A model generated the notes under the pieces. The model made no database searches, was not told the origin of the DNA, and was given only the letters and a program-made list of their open reading frames with translations. From the NCBI RefSeq assembly GCF_004801395.1, contig NZ_SSOA01000011.1:1-64000 (forward strand): DNA of 64,000 nt, read 5' to 3'. Below are positions 37,331 through 45,598 of this stretch, in pieces. Numbering within the stretch: the stretch's first letter is position 1; every line of letters starts with the position of its first letter. Origin of the DNA: Gillisella terrae. GTDB lineage: Bacteria; Pseudomonadota; Alphaproteobacteria; Rhizobiales; Rhizobiaceae. The position numbers and the translations under genes are program-made.

Positions 37331-38476
37331 TCAGCGCCCTTTCCAATCGAGAATTTGATCAGGACGCACCAGCTTCACGCCGTCCGTCACCACAAGATCG
37401 CCGGTCTTCAAGCCATCGCTGACAACAAAGTCGCCGAGGCGGTACAGGGCAATCTTAACCGGTCGCAATGTTGCTTTTTTGCTATCGGGATTCACCACCC
37501 ACACGGCTGGTGCGCCATTGTCTGATGTCATCGCACTCCACGGCAGCGTGAAGCCGGATTTTGCCGGTGCGCGAAAAGCACCGATCACCGGGGTGCCAAG
37601 CGCCCAATCGGCGTCATCCGGCAGTTTCAGTTTGACATGGATGGTACCGGTCTTTGCATCAATCACCGGCGCAGTTTCGCGAATACTCGCGGTGACCTTG
37701 CGGTCAGGATTGCTGATGGATGAAACCACAACATCTTTCGAGGGCTCGCCTTCGAGGAAGAACGCCTCATAAACATCGAAAACAGCATCCCGTGGGCCAT
37801 CATGGGCAATGGTCAAAGCGGCCTGGGCCGCCGTGACCACGGCACCAATTTCCACATTACGCGCGGTGATGATACCATCCGAATCGGCCTTGAGGCTGGT
37901 ATAGGAGAGTGCATCACGCGCAGTGGCCAATTGCGCCTCGGCAGATTGCAGCGAGCCTTGCGCGGTGGCCAAATCCTGCTGGGCCTGATCCAGCACCTGT
38001 TGCGCAATGGCGTGGGCTGCGATCAGCGCCTGATAGCGTTCAAACGCCAGATTTTTCTGCTTTAGATCGGCCTGCGCCGCCCGAAGCGACGCTTCGGCGA
38101 TGGCAACATCTGACCGTTGCTCACTGTTGTCCAACTGCATCAGCACGTCGCCCTTGTGCACATGGCTGCCAACATCAACATTGCGGGCAACGATCTTACC
38201 ACCAACGCGAAAAGCGAGGTCGGTTTGAATACGGGCGTCCACTTCACCGGATATATCGGCAACGGGTTGGTACTCGCCAAGAGCGGCGGCCTCCACCCGA
38301 ACTCGCTGGCCCGAATCAGACTCCTGCTTCTTCGGCTCGCCGCATCCTGCCAAAGCAAGACCAATGATCATCAATGCGGCAATTGCGCGGGCACCCGGTG
38401 GCGCATTCAGCCGCCGCTGGCACCCTCGGCCTGTGGCTGTTTTCAGCCTCATCGATCGGGATAGAAAGCACATCAT
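37331..38476 (-). CDS. RND periplasmic adaptor, first of two, lipoprotein
   Basis: Membrane fusion protein of about 381 residues. The N-terminal segment AALMIIGLALAGCGEPKK carries a lipobox (LAGC), so it is probably a lipid-anchored periplasmic adaptor. Lipoyl halves and hairpin are visible (DARIQTDLAFRVGGKIVARNVDVGSHVHKGDVLMQLD; SLKADSDGIITARNVEIGAVV). The start is uncertain: ATG at 38476 or 38452 both precede the lipoprotein signal, while upstream in-frame codons have no homology. It is divergent from a TetR gene and probably controlled by it. Confidence 0.88.
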   Translation of the reverse strand: MMCFLSRSMRLKTATGRGCQRRLNAPPGARAIAALMIIGLALAGCGEPKKQESDSGQRVRVEAAALGEYQPVADISGEVDARIQTDLAFRVGGKIVARNVDVGSHVHKGDVLMQLDNSEQRSDVAIAEASLRAAQADLKQKNLAFERYQALIAAHAIAQQVLDQAQQDLATAQGSLQSAEAQLATARDALSYTSLKADSDGIITARNVEIGAVVTAAQAALTIAHDGPRDAVFDVYEAFFLEGEPSKDVVVSSISNPDRKVTASIRETAPVIDAKTGTIHVKLKLPDDADWALGTPVIGAFRAPAKSGFTLPWSAMTSDNGAPAVWVVNPDSKKATLRPVKIALYRLGDFVVSDGLKTGDLVVTDGVKLVRPDQILDWKGR

Positions 38477-38670
38477 CGTATGGGTGTCCCGCTGGAATCG
38501 TGGTTGATAGGTTTTGCAACAGTTTGACACGACGGGGGTGGATTGAAGCACACCGCTGTGTCGCGAAGTCTGATCAGGAAGCTTGGCATAGGTTATATTT
38601 CGGTTTGATGAATAACGCCGTATCCATGGGCGCAGCCGTCGCTGCCCATGGTCTGTGAAAGTTCGAACCG

Positions 38671-38713
38671 CAATCAACACCTGTTGACATTAAAAGTCAA
38701 CAGGTGTTGATTG
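38671..38713. promoter_or_regulatory. bipartite palindromic operator between the two-adaptor efflux operon and tetR
   Basis: CAATCAACACCTGTTGAC (38671-38688) and GTCAACAGGTGTTGATTG (38696-38713) are perfect 18-base inverses around ATTAAAA. Each arm also contains its own dyad CAACA-NN-TGTTG, as if two TetR dimers bind side by side. A TTGACA -35-like box (38684-38689) lies within it. Confidence 0.8.
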
Positions 38714-38766
38714 CCTCCTGAATGGGCCTATGATAAGGCCCTCTCGAACAAGGCGGAACAATCCTC

Positions 38767-39366
38767 ATGCAATTGCCACCCACGCAGAAAAAGCCCCAGG
38801 AATCCACGCGCGATCGCATTTTGCATCACGCCATCCTGCGCTTTTCAAGCCAATCCTACGACAGAACAGGCTTGCGCGAAATTGCGACCGATGCGAGTGT
38901 GGATGTGGCCTTGGTGCATCGAAGCTTCGGATCGAAAGAAAAGCTGTTCGCCGAATGCGTGCGCGCCGCCATTGAGCTTGGCGGAATCCTGGCCAAGCCC
39001 GGCCCCGAAGCGCTTGATGCGCTTTTTGCCGAGGCGATCACGCCGCGTGAGGAGGGGGAATGGAGCCCGATTGATATCATGGTTCACTCCTTTTCCAGCG
39101 AAGACGCCGCACGTGTTCTGCGCGAAGTGGCCATGGAAATGGTTATCGATCCGCTGGTCAAAGCCTCGAGCCACCAATCACAGGTAAAAATTGCATTATC
39201 AACCTCGCTTTTGTTCGGCTTTGCCATTATGCGCGATGTCATTGGTGTTGAAGCGCTCAAAACTGTCGACAAAGCGGAGCTGGAAACATTGCTGACACGC
39301 GCCAAGGACGCTTTAAATCAGGATGACGCGCGTTCGCCGCAAAAAAGCGCCAGTCAAACCCAATAG
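38767..39366 (+). CDS. TetR-family transcriptional regulator
   Basis: Regulator of 199 residues with an N-terminal helix-turn-helix (TGLREIATDASVDVALVHRSFGSKEKLFAECV, about residues 36-67). The C-terminal domain is unassigned. It starts 53 bases after the doubly palindromic operator and is divergent from the two-adaptor RND operon. Autoregulation plus repression of that operon is the simplest model. GGCGGA lies ten bases upstream of the ATG. Confidence 0.88.
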   Translation: MQLPPTQKKPQESTRDRILHHAILRFSSQSYDRTGLREIATDASVDVALVHRSFGSKEKLFAECVRAAIELGGILAKPGPEALDALFAEAITPREEGEWSPIDIMVHSFSSEDAARVLREVAMEMVIDPLVKASSHQSQVKIALSTSLLFGFAIMRDVIGVEALKTVDKAELETLLTRAKDALNQDDARSPQKSASQTQ

Positions 39367-39439
39367 ACCTGCGAAGCAGCCGCCACCACAGTACACGCCA
39401 GAGTTTGATCCTCCATCTCGTTGACGGGAATTTGACACC

Positions 39440-39958
39440 ATGACTGATATTCAATTGCCTTATCCTCAGCCTGCTTCAGCTCGCCGCTGGCGCTCCGTGT
39501 TTGCCGCCTTTGCCATGTTTGCAACGGTGTTGAACTTGGGGCTGCTCGCCTATGCCCCTCAGGCTGCGGCCACTGACGTTGCTACCAAAAAATCCCATCA
39601 TGTGGTGATTTTGATTGATAGCGATGAAGAAAAGGTCATGCGTCACGCTATCGCCTATATCGTCAATCTGTCGCGCGCCTATTCTGAGAAAGACGAGCCG
39701 CTTTCCATCGAAGTGGTGGCCAACGGCTCGGGCATCAAACTGTTTCGGGCCGACACATCCCCCTTCCAGAAAGAGTTGACCGCCTTGCGCGGCGCCTATG
39801 CCGATGTTGTCTACAGCATGTGCGGATCGTCCCATGCCCTTGCCGAACAGCGCGAAAACAAGTCCATCCCCCTGATGGAAGGGGCAAGACTGGTTCCCTA
39901 TGGCATCAGCCGGGTTGTCGATTTGCAAGAACAGGGTTGGACACTGGTGCAGGGTTGA
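39440..39958 (+). CDS. DsrE-like family protein, exported or membrane-anchored
   Basis: Protein of 172 residues with an N-terminal hydrophobic segment (FAAFAMFATVLNLGLLAYA) ending in APQAAAT, a probable signal peptide or anchor. The rest resembles the DsrE/DsrF-like sulfur-relay fold: HHVVILIDSDEEKVMRHAIAYIVNLSRAY, IEVVANGSGIKLF and VVYSMCGSSHALAEQ with one cysteine. Cytosolic DsrE proteins transfer sulfur; an exported version with a single Cys is less understood. It lies 112 bases upstream of a TlpA-like thioredoxin gene in the same direction, suggesting joint periplasmic redox or sulfur chemistry. Confidence 0.78.
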   Translation: MTDIQLPYPQPASARRWRSVFAAFAMFATVLNLGLLAYAPQAAATDVATKKSHHVVILIDSDEEKVMRHAIAYIVNLSRAYSEKDEPLSIEVVANGSGIKLFRADTSPFQKELTALRGAYADVVYSMCGSSHALAEQRENKSIPLMEGARLVPYGISRVVDLQEQGWTLVQG

Positions 39959-40069
39959 AACCGATAAAGATTTCCCCCATTTGAAGCGTCTGGAATGTGT
40001 CTGAAAACGGAATCTTCGGCTTTTCGGACCCTACAGATGCAAACATGACTTGCTGCATAAAGAGAGCCA

Positions 40070-40651
40070 ATGACATTATCACGTCGATATTTCCTGGGTG
40101 GCCTTGCGGGCGTTGGCCTGTTGTCTGATCGCGCTCTTGCGGCAAGCAGACAGGATTACCCTCCGGTGTTTGAGACCGTGCGCTCGCAATATACCATGCT
40201 GGAACCAGTCTTACCGCTGGCACCGGTCACGCTTGCAGATCGCATGGGCAAACCAAAGGTGCTGGCACCTGTGCCCGGGCGTGTCATGCTGGTGAATATC
40301 TGGGCAACATGGTGTGCCGCCTGCATCACCGAAATGCCATTGCTGGAAAAACTGCACAAGGAATTGGGTGACAAGATCACGATTGCGGCCGTTTCCACCG
40401 ACCGGATCTCGCAAGAGCGGGTGAATGACTGGCTGAAAACCAATAAAATCCGTTCCCTGCCAGTCTTTTTGGACCCGCAAGGCAAGGCCGCAAGCTCGGC
40501 CCCCAATAGCCAGGCTCCTTTACGGGCCGATAAAATGCCAACCACCTATCTGATTACCGCCGACGGTCAGATTGCCGGCTATATTTCGGGTGCCGTCGAT
40601 TGGCTGACGCCAGAGGGCAGGCGTCTTTTGGCCTATTATGGCGTAAAATAG
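40070..40651 (+). CDS. TlpA-like thioredoxin-fold protein, probable Tat substrate
   Basis: Extracytoplasmic thiol oxidoreductase of 193 residues. The N-terminus LSRRYFLGGLAGVGLL has a twin-arginine motif, with cleavage near ALA (residue 24). The thioredoxin active site WATWCAACITEMP holds Cys82 and Cys85, and a cis-proline region (MPTTYLITADGQIAG) follows. TlpA/ResA family proteins reduce disulfides in cytochrome or copper-centre assembly. Here the partner may be the upstream DsrE-like protein. AGAGAG lies upstream of the ATG. Confidence 0.87.
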   Translation: MTLSRRYFLGGLAGVGLLSDRALAASRQDYPPVFETVRSQYTMLEPVLPLAPVTLADRMGKPKVLAPVPGRVMLVNIWATWCAACITEMPLLEKLHKELGDKITIAAVSTDRISQERVNDWLKTNKIRSLPVFLDPQGKAASSAPNSQAPLRADKMPTTYLITADGQIAGYISGAVDWLTPEGRRLLAYYGVK

Positions 40652-40721
40652 GCTTCTCCAGCATTGGCTGAAAAATGGGAGTCGGTTTTCAGCATAGCAA
40701 ACGCTTTAGGAGCGTGAAGAA

Positions 40722-40765
40722 CCCCTCCCCAACCCTCCCCAACTCTCCCCACAAGGGGGAGGGGG
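40722..40765. repeat. G-type palindrome
   Basis: CCCCTCCCCAACCCTCCCC, a second shorter C-rich segment and then CACAAGGGGGAGGGGG. An imperfect member of the G family, 70 bases after the TlpA-like gene. Confidence 0.75.
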
Positions 40766-40833
40766 TCTGCCGCATCCCTTGCCAGCACCTGAGCCAGCAC
40801 CTGATTTCTCACCAAAAATCATTCGAAAGCACA

Positions 40834-41012
40834 AACTGAACCACAGTACACGACGCAAACGCCTTTACGTGCCGTTTACCCCCCTCTGGCTTGCCAGCCA
40901 TCTTCCCCACAAGGAGGGAGATCGGATAGGCGCTCCCGCTCGTTTCTCACAATGAAATCCTGATTTCCGACACATACAGCACCGTGCGCCATATTTGGTG
41001 AGAGGCGCTGTA
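40834..41012. repeat. truncated copy of the 302-base element fused to a B palindrome
   Basis: 40834-40976 closely matches the left part of the element at 32527-32828 (from GAACCAYAGTACACGAC to GATTTCCGACA). It is then replaced abruptly by a B module at 40975-41012 (TACAGCACCGTGCGCC...GGCGCTGTA). The junction shows modular assembly. Confidence 0.85.
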
Positions 41013-41121
41013 ACGCCGTGTGAAACCATTACCTGATACGCATTCGGCAGGGCCGTTGCGCATTGGGCGCTCTTTTGGTGTAGAGACATCTCTGTCATCT
41101 TTGAACGGGGTTGAATACCAT

Positions 41122-42024
41122 ATGTCGATCACACTCAGGCAGATTGAAGTCATCCGCGCCGTGATGGTGGCGGGCACCATTGCCGGTGCTGCCCGCCTGA
41201 TGAATGTGGCCCAGCCGGGCGTGAGCCGCACCATCAAGCATATTGAAAGCTCCATTGGTCTCAAGCTGTTTGTGCGCAAAGCCGGGCGCTATGTGCCCAC
41301 CACAGAAGCACGTGATGTGTTTTTGCAAATCGAGGAAGTACATCGCAAGATCGATCACCTGCAATATTCCATCGCCCATCTGGAACGTGGCAGGGGGATG
41401 GAGCTTGCCCTGGGCTCGGTGCCCAGCATCGCTAATGTCATGGTGCCGCAGGCCATTGAAGGTCTGTTGACGATCTATCCCGAACTGCACATCAATTTTG
41501 AAATTCTCAAAATCGAAGAAGCGATTGATTATCTGCTCTTGGGCCGTGGCGAAGTGGTGGCCATGAGCTATCGGCTGGACCACCCCTCCATCATCTTTCA
41601 GCCGCTGGCCCGTGGCCATCTGGTGTGCATTGCCGCCCACGACCATCCAATTGCAGCGCGCAAGTCCATCTCGGCGCGCGACATTATTCACTATCCCCTG
41701 ATCGGTATTGATCCGAACGATCCCTATGGGGCCATCATGGCCAGCATTTTTGCCCGTGAAAAGCTGGAGTATCACATTGCCATCAAAGCACGGTTTGGCA
41801 CGACAGTCTGTACCCTGGTGAAGCGCAATCTCGGCATTGCCGTGCTGGATGCTTTTACGGTAGCCGAGATGCCTCGAGATTCCATCGCGATTATACCGAT
41901 TGAAGAAGAAACCTCGTTTCAGACCTATATTGCCTATCGCGCCGATGGCGCGCTTTCCAGCTATGCCGAGCGCTTCGTCAAAATCCTGCAAAAAGAGATG
42001 GAAAGGACAATGGGTAAGCGCTGA
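41122..42024 (+). CDS. LysR-type transcriptional regulator of the TctCBA/shikimate cluster
   Basis: Regulator of 300 residues with an N-terminal LysR helix-turn-helix (AGTIAGAARLMNVAQPGVSRTIKHIESSIGLKLFVRK) and a LysR substrate-binding domain. I chose ATG at 41122 since the family consensus begins there; upstream codons run towards the repeat. It lies 267 bases ahead of the transporter genes in the same direction and probably activates them in response to the imported aromatic precursor. That role is inferred from position only. Confidence 0.88.
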   Translation: MSITLRQIEVIRAVMVAGTIAGAARLMNVAQPGVSRTIKHIESSIGLKLFVRKAGRYVPTTEARDVFLQIEEVHRKIDHLQYSIAHLERGRGMELALGSVPSIANVMVPQAIEGLLTIYPELHINFEILKIEEAIDYLLLGRGEVVAMSYRLDHPSIIFQPLARGHLVCIAAHDHPIAARKSISARDIIHYPLIGIDPNDPYGAIMASIFAREKLEYHIAIKARFGTTVCTLVKRNLGIAVLDAFTVAEMPRDSIAIIPIEEETSFQTYIAYRADGALSSYAERFVKILQKEMERTMGKR

Positions 42025-42291
42025 GGCAAAACATAACATAATGGTATGATACGTTGATAAATTGGTATTTGCGGTATGGACACAAAACTGTAAAACTTCA
42101 AATTGAGCTGCAAAACACAGCGAAATTGAGTGCGAAGGAGGTTTCGCACGGGTATTAGGAGACATAGTGTCGTGAGCATCTTGTGGTGCTCATCAGCGAT
42201 GCTATGAACATTTTAAGTGTGTGCATGATTGTCTGCCGTTGGTCTTACAGGCTCAACAGGCGGGAACAATCGGTCTATGGGGAGGAAACCT
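42025..42291 (+). promoter_or_regulatory. promoter region of the tctCBA operon
   Basis: No gene. It holds three GGTAT repeats (42043, 42064, 42073) in an A+T-rich stretch, plausible LysR contact sites, and a small hairpin TGAGCA/TGCTCA starting at about 42174. The tctC ribosome-binding site GGGGAGGA is just before 42292. Confidence 0.4.
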
Positions 42292-43287
42292 ATGTTCAAA
42301 ACAATCCTGGGGGCTGCTGCTCTCACGCTGGTCTCGACATTTGCGCAAGCCGCAGATTATCCGCAGCAAGATCTTCAAGGCATCATCCAATGGGGCGCGG
42401 GCGGCAGCACCGATCTGGTGATGCGCTCGGTATCGCCGCATGTCGAGAAAATCCTCGGCCGCAGCATTGTCATGACCAACAAGACCGGCGGCGTGGGTGT
42501 GATTGCCACCCAATTCGTTGCAACCCAGCCTGCTGATGGCTACACCTTGCTGATGGGGGCCGAAAACCCTGAGCTTTACAAGGTTATGGGTCTTTCCAAG
42601 CTGGATTACAACGATTTCTATCCGGTAGACATTCTGGCCCGTGGTATTCCCGTGCTGGTCGCCAACAAGGATGCGCCTTACAACACAATCAAAGAATTGG
42701 TTGAATATGTTCAGGCCCATCCAGGCACCGTCAAGATGGGCTCAACCGGCCCCGGCGGTCTGCCATCGGTTGTTGGTGCCATGCTGTCCAGCAAAATCAA
42801 GAATTTCAAGGTTACCTCCGTACCGTTCGACGGTGACGGCCCAGCGCTGACCGCCATGCAAGGTGGTGCCGTGGACTTCATGCCCGCCGTTCTGGGCGCT
42901 GCCGTTGAGCAGGTCAAAGCCGGACGCATTAAAATGCTGGGTATTTTCGACAAGGACGCTAATGCGGTTTTGCCCGATGCCAAGCCGATTGTTGCCGACT
43001 ATCCTGAATTTGCCGACATGCTGCCCTGGGGTCCGTTCTTTGGTGTCTTCGTCAAGAAGGATACACCGGACGCCATCAAGGCCAAGCTGGTTGACGCCTT
43101 CAAAAAGGGCGCTGAACACGCTGAGTTCCAAAAGCTCCTGAAGGACCGCGGCTATGTCTCGATGAACATTTCCGGCGATGAGGCCACAAGCTTCCTCAAG
43201 AAATGGCAATCGACCACAGCCTGGGTTGTCTACGACAATGGCATGGGTAAAAAATCACCAGAAGAGTTTGGTATTCCCAAGCCTTGA
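42292..43287 (+). CDS. tctC: tripartite tricarboxylate-type transporter, periplasmic binding protein (TctC)
   Basis: Binding protein of 331 residues for a TctCBA-type secondary transporter. A signal peptide ends at FAQA (residue 20). The body shows family features: GIIQWGAGGSTDLVMRSV, NKTGGVGVIATQFVATQPADGYTLLMG, GSTGPGGLPSVVGAM and an LGIFDKDA segment. GGGGAGGA lies upstream of the chosen ATG. The ligand is probably a carboxylate such as quinate, shikimate or dehydroshikimate, judged from the downstream enzymes. Confidence 0.92.
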   Translation: MFKTILGAAALTLVSTFAQAADYPQQDLQGIIQWGAGGSTDLVMRSVSPHVEKILGRSIVMTNKTGGVGVIATQFVATQPADGYTLLMGAENPELYKVMGLSKLDYNDFYPVDILARGIPVLVANKDAPYNTIKELVEYVQAHPGTVKMGSTGPGGLPSVVGAMLSSKIKNFKVTSVPFDGDGPALTAMQGGAVDFMPAVLGAAVEQVKAGRIKMLGIFDKDANAVLPDAKPIVADYPEFADMLPWGPFFGVFVKKDTPDAIKAKLVDAFKKGAEHAEFQKLLKDRGYVSMNISGDEATSFLKKWQSTTAWVVYDNGMGKKSPEEFGIPKP

Positions 43288-43301
43288 CGTGCCAAGTGCG
43301 C

Positions 43302-43323
43302 AAAGCCGGTGCAAACCGGCTTT
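43302..43323 (+). terminator. hairpin after tctC, partial terminator
   Basis: AAAGCCGGT (43302-43310) pairs with ACCGGCTTT (43315-43323) around GCAA, followed by GTTTG. With the repeat unit that follows, it may reduce read-through to tctBA and leave binding protein in excess. Confidence 0.5.
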
Positions 43324-43407
43324 GTTTGCCAGTTTGAGCGTATTTTTTTTCGAGTTGAAGACCAGTCATGATCGGGCGCAGATAAAATGCCGCCCCTGCC
43401 TTCGGTC

Positions 43408-43530
43408 CACAGTGGCCTGCGCCCTTCAAGGCGCACAAGCGACGCTGTAACACATTTAATCTGCTGCATGATTTTCACCTGAACTCCAAGCGGGCTCAAA
43501 TCCACACGGACTCAAGAAATCATGCAGTAA
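43408..43530. repeat. diverged B-A repeat unit between tctC and tctB
   Basis: A degenerate B module (ACAGTGGCCTGCGCCC...GCGCACAAGCGACGCTGTA, 43408-43449) is followed by an A module (43462-43530) with a longer, altered centre (AACTCCAAGCGGGCTCAAATCC). It sits inside an otherwise tightly linked operon. Confidence 0.75.
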
Positions 43531-43544
43531 GGGAGCATTCTCAC

Positions 43545-44066
43545 ATGTCCACACCGCGAACCACAAGGCGCCCCGGCGAACTGGTGTTCACCATCTTGCT
43601 GTTGGCAGCCAGCACCTTCATGCTCTGGCAGGCCTATGCCATTTCCGGCTTTGAATCCTTAAGCTCGGCCGGAGCCTTTCCCATGGCCATGACGGCCATC
43701 ATGGTCGGCTCGATTGTCTATGTGCTGGCCAGGCTTTTTCGTCAGGCAGCCCCCCCCCATCTGCTGTTGCGCATGAAAACAGAGATCCTGCCGCGCACGG
43801 TCGTGGTGTTTAGCTGTATTATCCTCGCCTATTCTCTGGTGTTGGAAACACTCGGATTTGTGATCGCCTCCTTTATCTTCCTGCTGGTCTCGATCTGGTT
43901 TCTGGAAGGTGGCCGGTTCAAACGCGCCATGCTGTTTTCGATTGTGTCGATCATCTGCGTCTACATTGTCTTCCGCTTGATCTTTCAGGTCGTGCTGCCC
44001 GAAGGGCTTATTCCTGAGCGGGAGATTATCGCAGCTATTCAAGACCTTCTGGCCGGGAGACACTAA
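43545..44066 (+). CDS. tctB: tripartite tricarboxylate-type transporter, small membrane subunit (TctB)
   Basis: Small membrane protein of 173 residues with four hydrophobic segments (LVFTILLLAASTFMLWQAYA; AMTAIMVGSIVYVLARLF; TVVVFSCIILAYSLVL; LFSIVSIICVYIVFRLIF), the usual TctB pattern. GGGAG lies about ten bases upstream of the ATG. It precedes tctA by 5 bases and forms the membrane complex with it. Confidence 0.9.
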   Translation: MSTPRTTRRPGELVFTILLLAASTFMLWQAYAISGFESLSSAGAFPMAMTAIMVGSIVYVLARLFRQAAPPHLLLRMKTEILPRTVVVFSCIILAYSLVLETLGFVIASFIFLLVSIWFLEGGRFKRAMLFSIVSIICVYIVFRLIFQVVLPEGLIPEREIIAAIQDLLAGRH

Positions 44067-44071
44067 CCGCC

Positions 44072-45595
44072 ATGGATGCCATTTCTTATCTTTTCAGCAC
44101 CTGGGTGCAACCCGATCTTCTGGCATTGACCGCCATTGGCACGTTTGCGGGTATTTATATCGGTGCCATTCCCGGCCTGTCCGTGACCATGGCCGTGTCC
44201 ATCCTGATTTCCTTTACCTTCAGTTGGGACGTCAACCACGCGCTTGCCTTGATGAACGGCATTTTCATGGGCGGCGTTTATGGCGGGTCGCGCACGGCCA
44301 TTTTGCTCAACATTCCCGGCGCCCCTGCCGCCATTGCCACCGCCCTTGACGGCTATCCCATGGCCAAGAAAGGCGAGGCGGGCAGCGCCATTGGTCTGTC
44401 TACCGTTATGTCCTTTATCGGCGGCTTTGTTGGCATTGTGGTTTTGGCCATTGCCGCACCCGCCATCAGCGAATTTGCCATCAAATTCCAGCCGCGCGAC
44501 TATATGCTGATTGCCGTTATGGGCATTTTGCTGGTCAGCGCCCTTTCGGGCGAGAGCCTTGCCAAGGGCATTTTTGCCGGTGCTTTGGGCATGCTTCTGG
44601 GCACGGTTGGCCTTGATCCCATGACCGCCGAACAGCGCTTTACCTTTGATTCCGTCTCCTTGATGAATGGTATTTCGCCCATTGCCCTGATGATTGGCAT
44701 GTTCGGTGTCTCGGAAGCCTTGTTGCAGCTTCATCATTTGAAATCGGAAGCAATAAAGCAGAAAATCGACCGCATTATTCCCATGTGGAGCGATGTGAAA
44801 AAATACCTGCCCCTGAGCATGCAAACCTCCGCAATTGGCGTGATCATCGGTGCCCTGCCTGGTACCGGTGGCGATATTGCCGCTCTGATGGCCTATGACC
44901 ACGCCAAGCGCGTGACCAAAAACCCGGAAGTGCCATTTGGCGAAGGGGCCAAAGAAGGTCTGATTGCCCCCGAAAGCGCCAATAATGCCGCCGTGGGTGG
45001 TGCCTATATTCCCATGCTGACACTGGGGATTCCGGGTGACGCAGTCACGGCCATCATCATTGGTGCGCTGTTTATCCACGGCCTCAACCCCGGACCGCTG
45101 CTGCTGATCGAAAAGCCGGACATGTTCTGGTTCACCGTTGGCAATCTGACTTTGGCCAATTTCTTCATGCTGATCTTTGGTCTGACGGGCATTCGCCTGT
45201 TCACCAAGATTGTCGAATGCCCCAAGGCGCTGTTGTTTCCGCTGATCCTGCTCTTGAGCGTTGTCGGCTCCTATTCCATCAACAACGCCATCTCGGATGT
45301 GTGGTGGATGCTGGGCTTTGGCGTCTTCGGCTATTTCATGAAGCTCTACGGCTATCAGGTCGGCCCGGTCATTCTGGGGGTAATTCTGAGCCGTTTGATG
45401 GACGATAACTGGCGCCGCTCGATCATTTCCGAGCAGGGCAGTGTGTCCGGCCTGGTACACGGCATTGTCACCAGCCCGCTCTCGCTGGTGCTGCTGTTGA
45501 TGATCATCTTCATTGTTGGCACCCAGACACCCTGGTGGAAAGCCGCCTTTGACAAAAAAGACAGCGCGGCAAAAGCCGCAAAGAAAGAAGGATAA
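44072..45595 (+). CDS. tctA: tripartite tricarboxylate-type transporter, large membrane subunit (TctA)
   Basis: Transport subunit of 507 residues with about twelve membrane segments. The family hallmark near the N-terminus reads GIYIGAIPGLSVTMAVSILI, and its second-half counterpart is GVIIGALPGTGGDIAALMAYD. It probably imports the TctC ligand with a cation gradient. It is tightly packed between tctB (5 bases) and the shikimate dehydrogenase gene (3 bases), so the transporter and the catabolic enzymes share one transcript. Confidence 0.94.
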   Translation: MDAISYLFSTWVQPDLLALTAIGTFAGIYIGAIPGLSVTMAVSILISFTFSWDVNHALALMNGIFMGGVYGGSRTAILLNIPGAPAAIATALDGYPMAKKGEAGSAIGLSTVMSFIGGFVGIVVLAIAAPAISEFAIKFQPRDYMLIAVMGILLVSALSGESLAKGIFAGALGMLLGTVGLDPMTAEQRFTFDSVSLMNGISPIALMIGMFGVSEALLQLHHLKSEAIKQKIDRIIPMWSDVKKYLPLSMQTSAIGVIIGALPGTGGDIAALMAYDHAKRVTKNPEVPFGEGAKEGLIAPESANNAAVGGAYIPMLTLGIPGDAVTAIIIGALFIHGLNPGPLLLIEKPDMFWFTVGNLTLANFFMLIFGLTGIRLFTKIVECPKALLFPLILLLSVVGSYSINNAISDVWWMLGFGVFGYFMKLYGYQVGPVILGVILSRLMDDNWRRSIISEQGSVSGLVHGIVTSPLSLVLLLMIIFIVGTQTPWWKAAFDKKDSAAKAAKKEG

Positions 45596-45598
45596 TCC

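Noticed and set aside
28476-39366. The two RND loci as a recent duplication of each other
   Set aside because: Pumps and adaptors belong to different branches (distinct N-termini, one versus two adaptors, different operator sequences).
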